Position numbers and translations under genes: made by a program | From: Epiperipatus broadwayi | Taxonomy: Eukaryota > Onychophora > Udeonychophora > Euonychophora > Peripatidae | DNA: 64,000 nucleotides | Assembly: GCA_028023455.1 (NCBI GenBank) | Contig: JAQFVV010012497.1 | Location: forward strand, 2,356,001-2,420,000 | Direction of reading: 5' to 3' | Notes under the pieces: model-generated | The model's input: the letters and a program-made list of their open reading frames with translations, nothing else | What the model was told of the DNA's origin: nothing | Databases searched by the model: none | Part shown: one piece after another, positions 47,121 through 58,889 of the stretch | Numbering within the stretch: position 1 is the first letter of the stretch | How the letters are laid out: each line of letters begins with the position of its first letter

Positions 47121-49358
47121 ATGAATAACTGGGATAAAGATTTAGAAGTTGAGATGTCTAATTTTATTGTTGAGGATAATAATTGTGAGGAGAGAAAAGA
47201 AGTGAAGAAATTAGTAGATTTTGAGACAATATTAGAAAATACTCAAAATATGGATAGTGAAATAGAGGAGGAGGAAGAGATAATTTTTAAAACAATAGAG
47301 AAAGAAGAAATAAAAACTGAGAAAAATATAGAGAACTTCTCGATGTTTGATTTCATGAAGCATTTTGAATTAATGAGTCAAGGTATTATTGATTCAGTGA
47401 ATAAAAATAGTATTAGATTTGATTCTTTTAAAGAAGAAATGAAAGAGGAGAGTAATAAAAATAGTATTAGATTTGATTCTTTTAAAGAAGAAATGAAAGA
47501 GGAGAGGAACGAAAATAGTATTAGATTTGATTCTTTAAATATTAGATTTGATTCTTTTAAAGAAGATATGAATATGAAGTTCGATTCTCTTAGAGAGTAT
47601 ATAAATAAAAATAATATAAAAGTAGAATCTCTTGAGGAAAATATTAAAGAAGTTAAAGAAGACTTAAGTAAAGATAGAGAAGAAATCAGATTTTGTATAG
47701 ACAATATAAATAAAAAGATTGATGATAATTCTGAAATTGTAAAGAATTTTAAAAAAGAAGTGGAAGATAAAATTAATAATCTAGATTTAAGGTTTAGTAA
47801 GAATGAGGAAGTAATTGAATCTTTAAAGATAGAAGTGGTAAAAATTGATGATAAAAATCAGGAATTATTAGAAAGAAGATTTTGTGAATTTTCAGAAAAC
47901 ACGATTAAGAGTTTGAAAGATCAAATAGCAGAATCTATTGATCAGTGTAGAATAAATAATAGTGATTTAGCTTTAAAAATTGATAGTTATAAATTGAAGG
48001 TTGACGATGAGATTTGTGAGGTTAAAAGCCATGTTAATAATGTTAGTGAGGACATTAAAAGTGTTAGGAGTACAATAGTTCAGACTAAAGTAGATATAAA
48101 GGATGAGATAGAAAAGGAACTAATAGAAAAATTTAAGGGTCTAGATATTAAAAGAATCGATGAACATAAATATCGATCAAAGGTAGGTGAGAATTTAAAA
48201 CGTATGCAAAATGACATAAAAGAGCAAGCGGGTATGTTAGAACAAAATAGTGATAAGTACAAGGAAATTTTAGATAAAAATTTAGACGAATTTAGAAAGG
48301 AGCAGAAAGGGTATGTTAAGCAAGTACTTGAACAACTGGATTTCGAGGGAAAATTTCAACAGATGTGTAACCAGATAGAGATGAAAAATGTAAATAATAC
48401 AAAGACAGAGTTAGTAAAAGGGAAAGTAAGTGATAAGGCATATGAAGATTATATTGATTTATCACGAATAAACAAAGTAGAATCTGTAAGGAAAGGTGAT
48501 AGTAATCAGTCAGAACATACTGTTGTTAAAGAAATGGATAGTAGACCGGTCAGAGAAATTGTTAATTATGAGGGAAATGCAAATAATTCGATGGCCTTAC
48601 GTTTCATGAAAGTTAAGCCATTTAAAGGAGAGTATATGGAAAATCCCTCAGAGTTCTTAAATAATTTAGATGAATTATTTTCCATATGTTCATTATCAGA
48701 GAAAGAAAAAGTAGCAGTTTGTAGCAACCATTTGTATGGAATTGCCAAAGATTGGTGGCAATCACTTTTTGAAAAACCAGTAACTTATGGCGATTTTAAA
48801 TGTTTTATTGTGGGAAGTTTTTGGAACTCTGATAAACAAGATAGCATTAGATACCAAATTACCCAGGAAAAATACCATATCAGCAAAGGCAGTTATACAA
48901 GTTTTTTTAGAAATCAGGCTGTTCGGTTGAAAACATTGACTGCTTGTCCATTATCAGAAGGACAGATTGTAAGAATCGTAAGACATAATTTGCCTAAAAA
49001 TGTCGAACAGTTACTGATAGCTGCTGATCGTGGTTCGATAGAAGAGGTTTCAGAGGTGTTAGATGCTCTTGAGGTAGCTGAGATATCTATGGACAATAGA
49101 TTTAAGATAAACAAAGAGAGAAATAATTATCCTTTATCAAATGTTAATGTCAATACTGGTATGAGATCTTCTGCAGGGTTTAAAAGGAGATATGAATACA
49201 GAGGTAGAGATAGGATGTCTCCACATTTAAGAAAATTTGTTAGATTCGATACATTTAGGGATAGAAATGATAATCAAAGTAATCAGCCTTCTACTAGTGG
49301 TGTGACCACAATTTTAAAAAGACCAGCTAATAAAGCTAGTAATAAGAAATTAAACTAA
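47121..49358 (+). CDS. gag: Gag polyprotein of the LTR retrotransposon
   Basis: 745 residues, uninterrupted. Residues 1-75 are acidic. Residues about 80-400 are heptad-like and Lys/Glu-rich, predicted coiled coil; they include an 18-residue repeat starting at residue 96 (NSIRFDSFKEEMKEE) present about 2.6 times. Residues about 495-660 are the capsid-like Retrotrans_gag domain (FKGEYMENPSEFLNNLDELF, AKDWWQSL, YGDFKCFIVGSFW, LTACPLSEGQIVRIVRHNLP). Residues 665-745 are Arg/Lys-rich. There is no CCHC zinc knuckle, so RNA binding may rest on the basic tail. The capsid pattern resembles arthropod Ty3/gypsy Gags. Role: assembly of particles that package the element RNA; reverse transcriptase and integrase would have to come from another element. 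Confidence 0.9.
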   Translation: MNNWDKDLEVEMSNFIVEDNNCEERKEVKKLVDFETILENTQNMDSEIEEEEEIIFKTIEKEEIKTEKNIENFSMFDFMKHFELMSQGIIDSVNKNSIRFDSFKEEMKEESNKNSIRFDSFKEEMKEERNENSIRFDSLNIRFDSFKEDMNMKFDSLREYINKNNIKVESLEENIKEVKEDLSKDREEIRFCIDNINKKIDDNSEIVKNFKKEVEDKINNLDLRFSKNEEVIESLKIEVVKIDDKNQELLERRFCEFSENTIKSLKDQIAESIDQCRINNSDLALKIDSYKLKVDDEICEVKSHVNNVSEDIKSVRSTIVQTKVDIKDEIEKELIEKFKGLDIKRIDEHKYRSKVGENLKRMQNDIKEQAGMLEQNSDKYKEILDKNLDEFRKEQKGYVKQVLEQLDFEGKFQQMCNQIEMKNVNNTKTELVKGKVSDKAYEDYIDLSRINKVESVRKGDSNQSEHTVVKEMDSRPVREIVNYEGNANNSMALRFMKVKPFKGEYMENPSEFLNNLDELFSICSLSEKEKVAVCSNHLYGIAKDWWQSLFEKPVTYGDFKCFIVGSFWNSDKQDSIRYQITQEKYHISKGSYTSFFRNQAVRLKTLTACPLSEGQIVRIVRHNLPKNVEQLLIAADRGSIEEVSEVLDALEVAEISMDNRFKINKERNNYPLSNVNVNTGMRSSAGFKRRYEYRGRDRMSPHLRKFVRFDTFRDRNDNQSNQPSTSGVTTILKRPANKASNKKLN
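47406..47560 (+). repeat. 54-bp in-frame tandem repeat inside gag
   Basis: Units start at AATAGTATTAGATTTGATTC at 47406, 47460 and 47514. The period is 54 bp (18 codons) and the first two units are nearly identical, so the coiled coil is lengthening by in-frame duplication. Confidence 0.9.
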
Positions 49359-50458
49359 AAAGTAGGTGAAAATGCATTTATGTTAGCCACACCAGATGGT
49401 GAGAAAGGAACTTATAATGCAAGAAGTTTGATTCCATATCCTTCTGAAGTGTGAATTATAATTTTCAAAAAGATGTATTGTGGGTGGAGATTTTCAATGT
49501 GATGTTCAGATACTTTATTTTTTATATCATGAAATAATTTATTGTTATATGTAGTAAGTTAGCAGAAGAAAATAAAGATTTTATTGAAGTAGATTATAAA
49601 AAATATATGGTGAGGTATCATTTATTAAGTCAGTAAATGATAATTTAGGAAGAAATGAATTTTTTTGTCAGAATAACTAGAAAAGAAATTGAGTTAGCTG
49701 TTGAAGTAAATATTTTAAATAATAAGTTAGTTAATAAAAGAGAGAAGAGTATAAAAAACTCATTATAATGACTAAGGGAGAAATAAATGAGAATAGATAG
49801 TATGTTAAAATAAGTGATAAAGGGAATGAATTATATAGAAGAATATTGAGAGAACCTAAGGAATATTTTATATTGATGAATAATATGATAAGAGTGAATA
49901 GATCTTATGAAAGGTCAATTTATGAAAAGAGTTATGGATGAATTTAAGAATTTTCATGAATATGGTAGTAATGATCATAAAATTAATAAATCTTCAGGGA
50001 TAAAGTTAATCTCTTTAGATGAAAAGTGTCTAGATTTATTGGATGATGATTTATTAAAAACTGCTAATGAAACTAGCAACAAGTTTAAAAGTGAAATGCA
50101 AGATGTGAGTCAAAAGGTAGTGTTAATTACAGAAATATGTGTTCACAGTTTAGTTTGTATAAAAGGTGTTATTTAAAGGGATTTAAAACTTGATATTTCA
50201 TAGTAAGATTAGGGAAATAAAATTAACCTAATTAAAAATATAAATAAAGGAAAAGTGAGACTTAATTTTATAAAGTAACAAAAATTATGATAATTTCATT
50301 TAAAAGTGTTTTCTGGTTGAGATTTTAATGTGATGTTCCAATGCTTTATAAAATTTCATGTTAAAGTGATTTATTATGATATTCAATGATAAGAAAATGG
50401 AGATGATAATTGTAGATTAAAGAAGATGAAGGTAGATGGTTAATTTAAAATTTTATCC
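49359..50458 (+). other. Remaining internal region of the LTR element, no Pol
   Basis: After the gag TAA the same frame continues for 31 codons (KVGENAFMLATPDGEKG onward) to a TGA at 49452-49454, possibly a former Gag end or a readthrough extension. Beyond it frames are short: the longest, 89 codons at 49907-50176, has no recognised motif. An imperfect repeat of about 70 bp (49480-49550 and 50309-50380, sharing TGTGATGTTC and the following A/T-rich part) brackets this region. Confidence 0.6.
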
Positions 50459-50470
50459 GAAGGAGGAGGA
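50459..50470 (+). promoter_or_regulatory. Polypurine tract
   Basis: GAAGGAGGAGGA, followed by TA and then the LTR's TGTGCCC at 50473; the expected site for plus-strand priming. Confidence 0.85.
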
Positions 50471-50472
50471 TA

Positions 50473-53400
50473 TGTGCCCTTTTGTATGGGTCACCATGAA
50501 TTGTTGTATCAATTTATTAAAAATTTTAAATTTAAGATATATTTAGCTATATGATGTTGATTTTATTATGATAATCTTTCAAAAAGTTTAATTAAAGTAA
50601 TCTATGAATATTTGATATGTGAAATTGTGTTAATGTTTGAGAGAGACGTTTCAATAAAAAATGATAATATTATAGGGTTGGGAAAACTGGCCATGATCAA
50701 TACTGCATTAATAAGTTTTGTAAATAAATGTTTAAAGCTAAAAGTTTAAAAAGATAAGTTAAAATTAAATGCATATATTTATTGTTGATAAAGATTAATA
50801 TTTAATAAGTGAATATAAATATTTTAATTATTAATAGTATATAATAGAAGATTAATATTTGATTTTAATAATATCGAATTATTATTTTAAAGTTGTTATA
50901 ATATATTATTTATTTTAAAAATATTTATTTTTAAAATTAAATTGTTAGTTTATTTTTAGATAATTACAAGCGTTTGTATCTGTGTTGTAAAACAGATGAT
51001 AGATAGACATATGTACACACATGCTTGTAAGTTTTTTTTTAGTAAAGTTGCAAAACTGTTCTAAAATTCTATTATAAAATTTATAAATATTATATTGGCT
51101 ATCACGAGATAAAAATAAAGATAATTAATGTGAAATATTAAATCTGATTTTTAAAATACTGTTTAAAAAAAACGTAACGTATAAAAATAGACTTAGTTTG
51201 TTTAAAAAATAGTCTTATAAAAGTTAAAAGTGAAATAAAGTAAAAAATATATTTTAAAAAAATGTTTAATGGATTTAAATAAATGATAAAGATCCATTTA
51301 AGAATTTAATAATGTAATAAATAATAAATATTAAATAAGTCATTATTTATTTTTAATTCTGTATTGTTGGTAAAATATGTAAATAGGCTAGCAAGGTGAT
51401 TGTTTAATTTACCAATCAAGTGGGGAATGTATTCCGGTATAAAACCAAGGTTCAATTGTTCAGGGGGATTATGATTATGATTTCTTTTAAGTGAAGTGTG
51501 CTATTAGATATAGCTAAGTAAAATTATAGACGCTCTCGTAATCATTTTAAAATTATAAGAGAGTAGTTTTAAATAATTTATAAAAGTTTTACCGTTAAAT
51601 ATGCAGTGCTAATTTATTTATAATTCCCTATTGATCGTCTCTATCGAAGCTCAATTTACTATCAAATAATCATGAAAGCATCGTATAAGGATAAAATGTA
51701 TTGGAGACTTTATACTAAAAATATAACAAACGCTGGATTAACTAGGAGAATTACTAGTTGGATAAAAGTAATATATTGGACATTATATGAATTTAAAAGT
51801 TGATTATAATTAATTTTTATAAAAAAATATTTAAAGAAAGATAAATACTTCTTTATGAAGAAAGTATTTTTAAATTACAAATTTAAGTATATATCTTGGT
51901 AAAGATATGGTAATTAATAATAATTGTAGAATTACTTGCCTTGTTAAGTCTTTGTGGTTTAAAAGACTAGATTTCGATAGTTTTAAAAGGCAAATAAATC
52001 GGAAGTTTAATTGGCAAAGAAATACCTGTAAATAAAATATTATATAGTAAAGTCTGGACGCTGGTCGTACAGAAGAATTTAGAAATTAATCTTACCTAAA
52101 TATTTGTTAAAGAATGCGCAAATAAGTATACGTGGATATCCAAGTCAATTTATAATAATTAAATAAGAACATTATAAACTATTGACTAATCCTAGAAATA
52201 ATAACTTTTAAATAATTTTTCTTTAAAGAAATGAATCCGGATCCTATAAACTATTTTAATTATTATTTTGTTTCTTATGGTGGAACTTATTTTATTTTAT
52301 TTTTTAAAAAAAAAAACGTTTTCATTTATTTCATAAAAACTTTTTTAAACACGTGATGTACCGGAAAAGGAAGTAATGTTGGTAAAAGTTTGTGCCTAGG
52401 AAAAAAAGAACAATTATGGGTGGAAAGAAGACAACGTTGGATTTATGTAACATATTTTTGTTTTTCTTAACTAACATAGATATTTAATTATTTATTGATC
52501 TATTAAAGATAAGAGAGGTACATTTTTTTTAAAAAAAAGTAACTAAATATTAATATAACACTTAATTTCATAAAGTTTATTTTTATATAATTATACAACA
52601 CGTAATATTTTAAAGAATAATTGTTGAGTATAAATGTGAAATTATTTTGTAAAACTGTAATCCTGGAGGACATCGTGTGGCGGATTATAAATTGGAGTAT
52701 CATTTATGGTAAAAATTATATAATAGTAATAATTTGATGTATTTTGCTTTGTTTTCTTTAGATCAACCAAATATTATTTGATTGTTGAATGAATGTATAA
52801 ATATTTAAAGAATATACACGCATAATATTAGTAATAACAGTTTTATTTTAATATGCATACTTTAAATTTATGATATAAATTTATTATAACGTAATAAGAG
52901 AAATCCATAAATAATTATATGATTCTTTCGTGAATAAGTTTTAATGTTTCTGTTACAATATTAGGAATTTGATTTATTATATTAGTATGAGTTATTTATA
53001 TTACTTTTCAAGTTAGTAAGAGGTAAAAATATCTATATTTTATTTTTTTTATTAGATAAGTTAAATTAATTTTATATAGAAATTTATATTTTGTTTGAAG
53101 GGTTTATCGTATATCGATGATGAGGTATAAGATAGTTTGGATAGTCATTATTTTTTTTAAAAATTGGTAAGCTGTTACTGAAGTTAAATAAGGTCAAAAT
53201 GATATTTGTAGATAGAATTTTATTAGGAAGGAATAGGAATTACGAGTAGAGAAGAGTAGTAGTTTAAATAGAAAAGAATCATAGAATTTATTTTAATATA
53301 ATACTTTATAAAATTTGAAATTGTTGAATAATTTTAAATATTATTTTAAGAAAAGAACATATATGTATTGCATATTTTGGTAAGACATACAGTATGGAAT

Positions 53401-54783
53401 TACATCAGAATGAAGTAAATAATTATATAATCAATAAATGTCATTATATTATAAAGTTATATCAGTCTATACATTAGTTGATATGTGATTAATGCTAATA
53501 GTAAATGTAATACATACTAGTACATTATAATAGAAATAGCAATAATACTTAAGTGAAGTAGCATTTTAATTGTTAAAGTTTGTTTATTTTACATATGCTA
53601 CATAAGTGATATTTTACATAAAAGTCTTCTTTTGTACTAACTAATGACAAATGATATCTATTAAGATTTAAGTTCAGAAACTTAATTAAATGTTACTGAT
53701 AAAACATTTAAGAAATGTATGGATTATCTATTTTGGATATGGAAATAGTAACAGTGTAAAATCTTGTATTATTATTATTTTCTTATTTTTTTTTTTATTT
53801 TCTTTGGTTTCCACTTGTAATGTAAATAATGTATATAAGTTGTTTATTAAAGTTGATGTAAATAAATTTGTTTAAGTTGTTTTAAAAGTGTGTCGAATTC
53901 ATTATTTTACACCACAGCATTTGACAACAGATAATTTGAATAAACATAATATTTGCACAATATGAATTTATTGTTATTATTATTTTTAAAAGAAACACAG
54001 TATTTTCTTAATATAATTTATAGAAATTGATTGATATTAACATATAATATTATAATGGTCACAAAGTACTTATAATGCACAATATAAGAGTATAGTATTA
54101 TTTATTGCCACAGGTTATTAAATTATAAGATTTTAGTATATTTTAAAATTAAGATACTATATGAAAATGAAAGACATGTAGATGATTTACTTGTGTTCTT
54201 AATGATTAGTAGTATATTAAAATAGATAAGATTAATTTATACACTAGAGATTATTATTGTTAGTTATTATTATTATTATAAGTTAGGTGTAGTTAGGTTT
54301 GATATTAAATCCCTTATCATGCCTATCTGCAAGAAATATTATTACTTTAAGATAATTAAAAGAACCTGAGATTATTTAATTACATTTCCTTAATAAAAGA
54401 TTGAGATTTATTTATTATTATTATTGAAGTTAGTTAATTTTTATAAAAGACATAAGAGTGCTGTAAATGTAGTAATGAGATAATAAAGAGGTAATAGTAT
54501 TCTTATGCCATTGAGATAATGTCTTGGGAAGACATTAGCTCAATGTAAATTCAATTACCACTTGTAACTTCACTTCATAGTCTCATGATTTTAATAAATA
54601 CTTATTTAATTAGTACATGATATTGAACTATATTAATTTTGGTAAGTTATAATGAATCTGATAAGATATAGTATTATAAAAATATATTAATGATAGTTAT
54701 ACATATTTTAGCCGAGCATAACGATTTAATTGAGCTAGTCATATTTTAAGTTATATTATTATATATCGGGAAGTGAGGGTACA
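50473..54783 (+). repeat. 3' LTR, complete, 4311 bp
   Basis: Begins TGTGCCC and ends GGGTACA, with TG...CA ends. AT-rich throughout, with no ORF above about 66 codons and no protein similarity seen. The 2.9-kb middle part (50507-53382) is represented only here because of the gap in the other LTR. Confidence 0.9.
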
Positions 54784-56040
54784 ATATATATATATATATG
54801 TTCTCTGTGTCAAATTCATATAGACATTTTTATACATTTACCTGTTTTAGAGTAAATGAAAAGTGCCCTCAAGATGTATATGGAATGTTATCTGAAAGCT
54901 TATTGCAATATGAAAACTTCAAATATACCATCACCCACTTCAATAATTAACTTTCATAATGAATCAATCACAATTTATCATCTCTCTGTGTCAGATTGTC
55001 TCCAAATATAAAATGATCATTTATATCCCACCATCTTAGATATTAAAGAGAACATCTGTCTGACAAATAATATTACCAACGATAAAATTTTGATTCACAT
55101 TGGATGAACAGTTTCATTAGATGGTAAGTATAAATGATAATTTTATCCTCAAAGGCATTCTGGTAAAGAAAGGTAATACAATATTAATGACAAGAACACA
55201 AAAAACGACGTTTGCTATCTCATATTTAATTTGAAAGTACTGTATTAATTTTTACATATACATAACAAATATTTATTGTTTGTGATATTAATTACAATCA
55301 CCAGCTGATGGCAGATTAAAATGCAATATAAAAGATTCTCCAATAATTTATCATTTTTCATACTGATTCACAAAATTTCCAAATCTCATCAACTCATTCG
55401 AAACAAGGTATTTTCCAGTTATGTTTCAATTATTTCTTGCTATCCAGTTAAATAGAAGTTGTGTGCTATAATACTTACTGCTATTTTCAGAACATGAGTT
55501 TGAACCTGGGTTGAACTCAATGCAAGTTCATAATCTTTATATATCTGATTTGTCTCATAAAAAAATCAATCACTCAAAAGTAAAATATTTGAGAAATAAA
55601 AGAGACAGGCTGAGCTCTAATCCAAGATTGGGCTAATTTTTTATATTCAAGTGATAATAATAATAATAATACAATGGGTTATTTCAGTAGTTGAAAATGT
55701 TCACCGATTCCTTTACCTATCATAATATTTACATATTTGAAATTGTATATTTTATTTTAATAAGTTGGTACGTCTGAAATTACATTTGTAAATACCAAAA
55801 AACTTTCCTTATTTCTAACTTTATCCATAAAATTATCATTTTAGTGAAAAGAGAAACTGTAGTTGTTGTTTTTTTTTTGCAACTTTTTTCTATTAGTGAT
55901 TTTAATTCCAATCAATATGACTTTCATTAAATTTTGCTTTAGTTTTTCTTTTTTAATTTTCAAAAGTTCTTTGAGCCAGATAACTAAAAATATAAATATA
56001 ATGTTCAAAATATTTCCCTTTAGAAATTAAATCTTAACTA
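54784..56040. other. 3' flank of the LTR element
   Basis: Starts with (AT)n. A tRNA-like minus-strand CCAGGTTCAAACTC at about 55496-55509 may mark an old SINE; otherwise featureless. Confidence 0.4.
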
Positions 56041-56126
56041 TTTATAGGACAGCTGCCTTACAAGCAGTTGTCCCGGGTTTGGGGTTTGCTTTCCAGCGAT
56101 GCTTTGACACATGGAAAAAAAAAAAC
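56041..56126 (+). repeat. tRNA-derived SINE, family A (copy 3)
   Basis: AGCTGCCTTACAAGCAGTTG, then CCCGGGTTTGGGGTTTGC and the tail CGATGCTTTGACACATGG with an A-run. The tail matches copies 1 and 2. Confidence 0.7.
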
Positions 56127-56521
56127 AATAGGAATTGTTTTGAATTTTCAAAGCAACTTGCTATCATAACTTAGTGAGTCAGCTCTCTATTCAAATCCTT
56201 TAAATTCTTAACTTTTTCCATAATTTTAAGTAACGAAAATTTATTATGAATTATGCTTTAAATGTTGGCATCAGTTAGCAATAGTTATTCAAAATTTTAC
56301 TCACAAGACCCCCCCCCCCCATATCAATCTACACTTTTTTAGATTTAATCAAAATGCATTTAACAACTTATAAGTCTATGATAACTATCAGCAATAAAGA
56401 TATTAATCAATGTTACGTCTTTAAAATATATCATTAATTTCTAAAATACAATCAGTTTAAACATCATAAGTAATTATCTAAAAATTTAAAATAAATAAGT
56501 ATAATAAATAAAGTGAATTGT

Positions 56522-56620
56522 TTAATGCTCAGAAATTCATAAAAAGTTTGAGAGCCAGGAGTGACAGAGCTGGGCCATAATCTATGGACTTTGAACTTCA
56601 CAATCTGCCACTTTATCGCC
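56522..56620 (-). repeat. tRNA-derived SINE, family B (copy 5)
   Basis: On the minus strand: AAAGTGGCAGATTGTGAAG, then CATAGATTATGGCCCAGCTC, TGTCACTCCTGG and TTTATGAATTTCTGAGCATTAA; colinear with copies 2-4. Confidence 0.7.
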
Positions 56621-56639
56621 TGTATCAAATCACACAGGC

Positions 56640-58200
56640 CAATAAATTTAAAAAAATTGTTTATAAATTCAATAAATCTGTCTCCTCTTAAATTTCTTTT
56701 GATAAATTCATAATTTTCTGTATGAAATTCCCTAGGATGTTAAACTTATAGAAAAATCTTATATCAGTATTTTAAGATGGATGTCAGTATTCTCAGTTAA
56801 TCTCTAAAAGTTGACCATGGTTTAGAAATAGATTACTTACAAATATAGTTAGTTAACTTGTTCTAAAAAAGAAAACATTTGAAAGCTCAATTCTATCCAT
56901 TGTTTATAAAAATTAAAAATATTTACATATGCAGATATATAAAAATAATAAAAACAAAAGTAACTTTTACTTATATAAATGTAATATTTACTGAGGCTGT
57001 AACCTCGAGTATATGCGTGTATGCGATAGTGAAAAAAAAAAATACAAAATGAACAATCAACTATTTGAATATAGACAGAGCAGCTAATTACAATTTCCAA
57101 TAAATATACATATGGAAGATATTTTCTACAAAAAAAACAAGTCAATAATATTTTAATATTATATATAAGTGACCATGTAACTATATATTCTCCACTTAGT
57201 GATATAATATTTAATTAAGATGAGTCTATTAAAAATTAGGAAGTAGTAGAATAATTCACTGGATATCATGCTTATTATCCTAACAAGTGATGATCTCAAA
57301 TATTTATCAATCTATTATCGAAAATGGAAATTAATGAAATCTATTATACTGTTTTTTCAATATAAATTACAATAAATAATAAAAATCATATACAACAGCT
57401 ATGTAAATATATATATAAAGTTAAAAGAGATGATTAACATTTGAAAAGGGTACAAAATCATATGCCAAAAAAGGCTTTTTAAGTATAATTATTAATATAT
57501 CTATATAGGTGTTGTAGACGATTTTTTATTATTTACTATAATTTATCAATCTATACAACCCCTGCCCTCATTATAAAATGAGAAAAAATAAATAAAAATT
57601 ATTTCTAAGAATTTTAAATGCAAAATGTGAATGAAAAAAAATTGTATAAAATATGTGAATTTAAATAAATAATATTTAGCATTTTTCCATAATGTAATAA
57701 TGTATTGAGGGAAAATAATGTATTGAGTAAAATTTCTGAGTTGTTTTAAAAAAAGTAATAAAGCAGTTTTTAAACTTGAATCTAATCATTCATGATTTCA
57801 TTTTGTTTTGTTTTTTTTAAATTCATGGATAAAAATGATTTTAATAAAAAATAAAATTGCAAAGATGACAAACAAAGCACAAGTTACCAAAATGAAAGCT
57901 AAAAACTATTATGGATTTACTTTATATAAGACAGTTCAAAATTAGACAAGTATAAAATGCTTACTTATATATAAAGCAAATGTAGAACAGAAATTCTTTT
58001 TTTTACCTGTGAATACTAATAATAATTGTTTTTGCTGACAATATTAGCTATATTTTTTATTTTTACAATCAGAAGTTCAATGCAACTGTGCCATATTTGT
58101 CTCATAATGCTCTGTTTTAAATTTTTAGAACAAAACTTCTAATACAATGAATTTTTAAACATCAAATAAAACTAATAAACTAGATGTCTAAAAATTTCAG
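56640..58200. other. AT-rich non-coding stretch
   Basis: The 98-codon minus-strand frame (56849-57145) is Tyr/Phe/Cys-rich, hydrophobic and low-complexity; no gene support. A C-run occurs just upstream at 56309-56320. Confidence 0.35.
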
Positions 58201-58263
58201 ATCTTCTTCTAACAATTAACTTTTAGATAAATGCTTTGCTTAAAGTTGGTTTTTTGAATCTAA

Positions 58264-58321
58264 TGTCCCAACTCCTCACTGAAGAGACCCATAGGTCGAA
58301 ACTGGTCTGGGGATGGGGACA
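58264..58321 (+). ncRNA. Type I hammerhead ribozyme motif
   Basis: All conserved parts are present in order. Stem I 5' strand: TGTCCC (58264-58269), internal loop AAC, TCCTCA (58273-58278). Core CTGAAGA (58279-58285). Stem II GACC-CATA-GGTC (58286-58297). Core GAAA (58298-58301). Very short stem III C-TG-G, then T and C (58306-58307), the expected cleavage position. Stem I 3' strand: TGGGGA (58308-58313, pairs fully with TCCTCA with one U-G), TG, and GGGACA (58316-58321, perfect pairing with TGTCCC). Such minimal type I hammerheads are known from Penelope-like elements, retrozymes and some SINE-like repeats. The host element here is not recognisable. Confidence 0.8.
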
Positions 58322-58889
58322 ATCCAAGATAAAAATGATTTGAATGCCTTCTCTTGTAGTAGCATTTATCATAAATAAAAAAAGCTTGTTTAGAGCTAAT
58401 TAGAATGCTCTTAATTTTACATATTTGTAAATGCAAGCTATATATAAGTCATGTGACATCTGACTTTTTATTATTACTATAATTTGATCTCTTGAATAAT
58501 GTTTTGGAGTAAAAATATATAAAAATACCAATATAACTAATATGTGCGGCATTTAAAAAATTTAATAATAGGTTTGGCTATATCAGTGCATATTAACTGA
58601 ATATCATCATTCTTCCTTCCAGTAGATATATCATGTTAGTCCAGATTTTCTATAAATAGTAAATAGTATAATAAGTCAGACTTCATTATGGGACAGTTTT
58701 TTTTTTTATAAAATTTATAATCATTATCTGTTACCAGTATTTTCTGATCATAAATTGATATATAATTTTGTACATAAGCCATATGCCAAGAAAACCTTTT
58801 AGCCAATTTAAATATTCCCTTCTTCCAAACCCTTACACATTATAATAATTTCATTTACTTATTATTACTGAATTATTTTTCCAGGCTTA

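Larger units (their letters stand above)
44501..54783 (+). mobile_element. Gag-only LTR retrotransposon with about 4.3-kb LTRs
   Basis: The 3' LTR runs 50473-54783 (4311 bp; TGTGCCC...GGGTACA). The 5' LTR has the same ends at 44501 and 46436, but its middle is a 500-N gap. Internal DNA (46437-50472, about 4.0 kb) contains a primer-binding site, one intact gag ORF, and a polypurine tract at 50459-50470 immediately before the 3' LTR. I see no protease, reverse transcriptase, RNase H or integrase motif. Flanks read ...ATAT before and ATAT... after, consistent with a 4-bp duplication, although both lie in AT repeats. By eye the comparable 1.4 kb of the LTRs differ by roughly 1%, so the insertion is young. 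Confidence 0.9.

Noticed and set aside
47378-47704. 108-codon minus-strand frame
   Set aside because: Shadow of the gag repeat region; low-complexity Ser/Leu/Phe translation of the coiled-coil codons.
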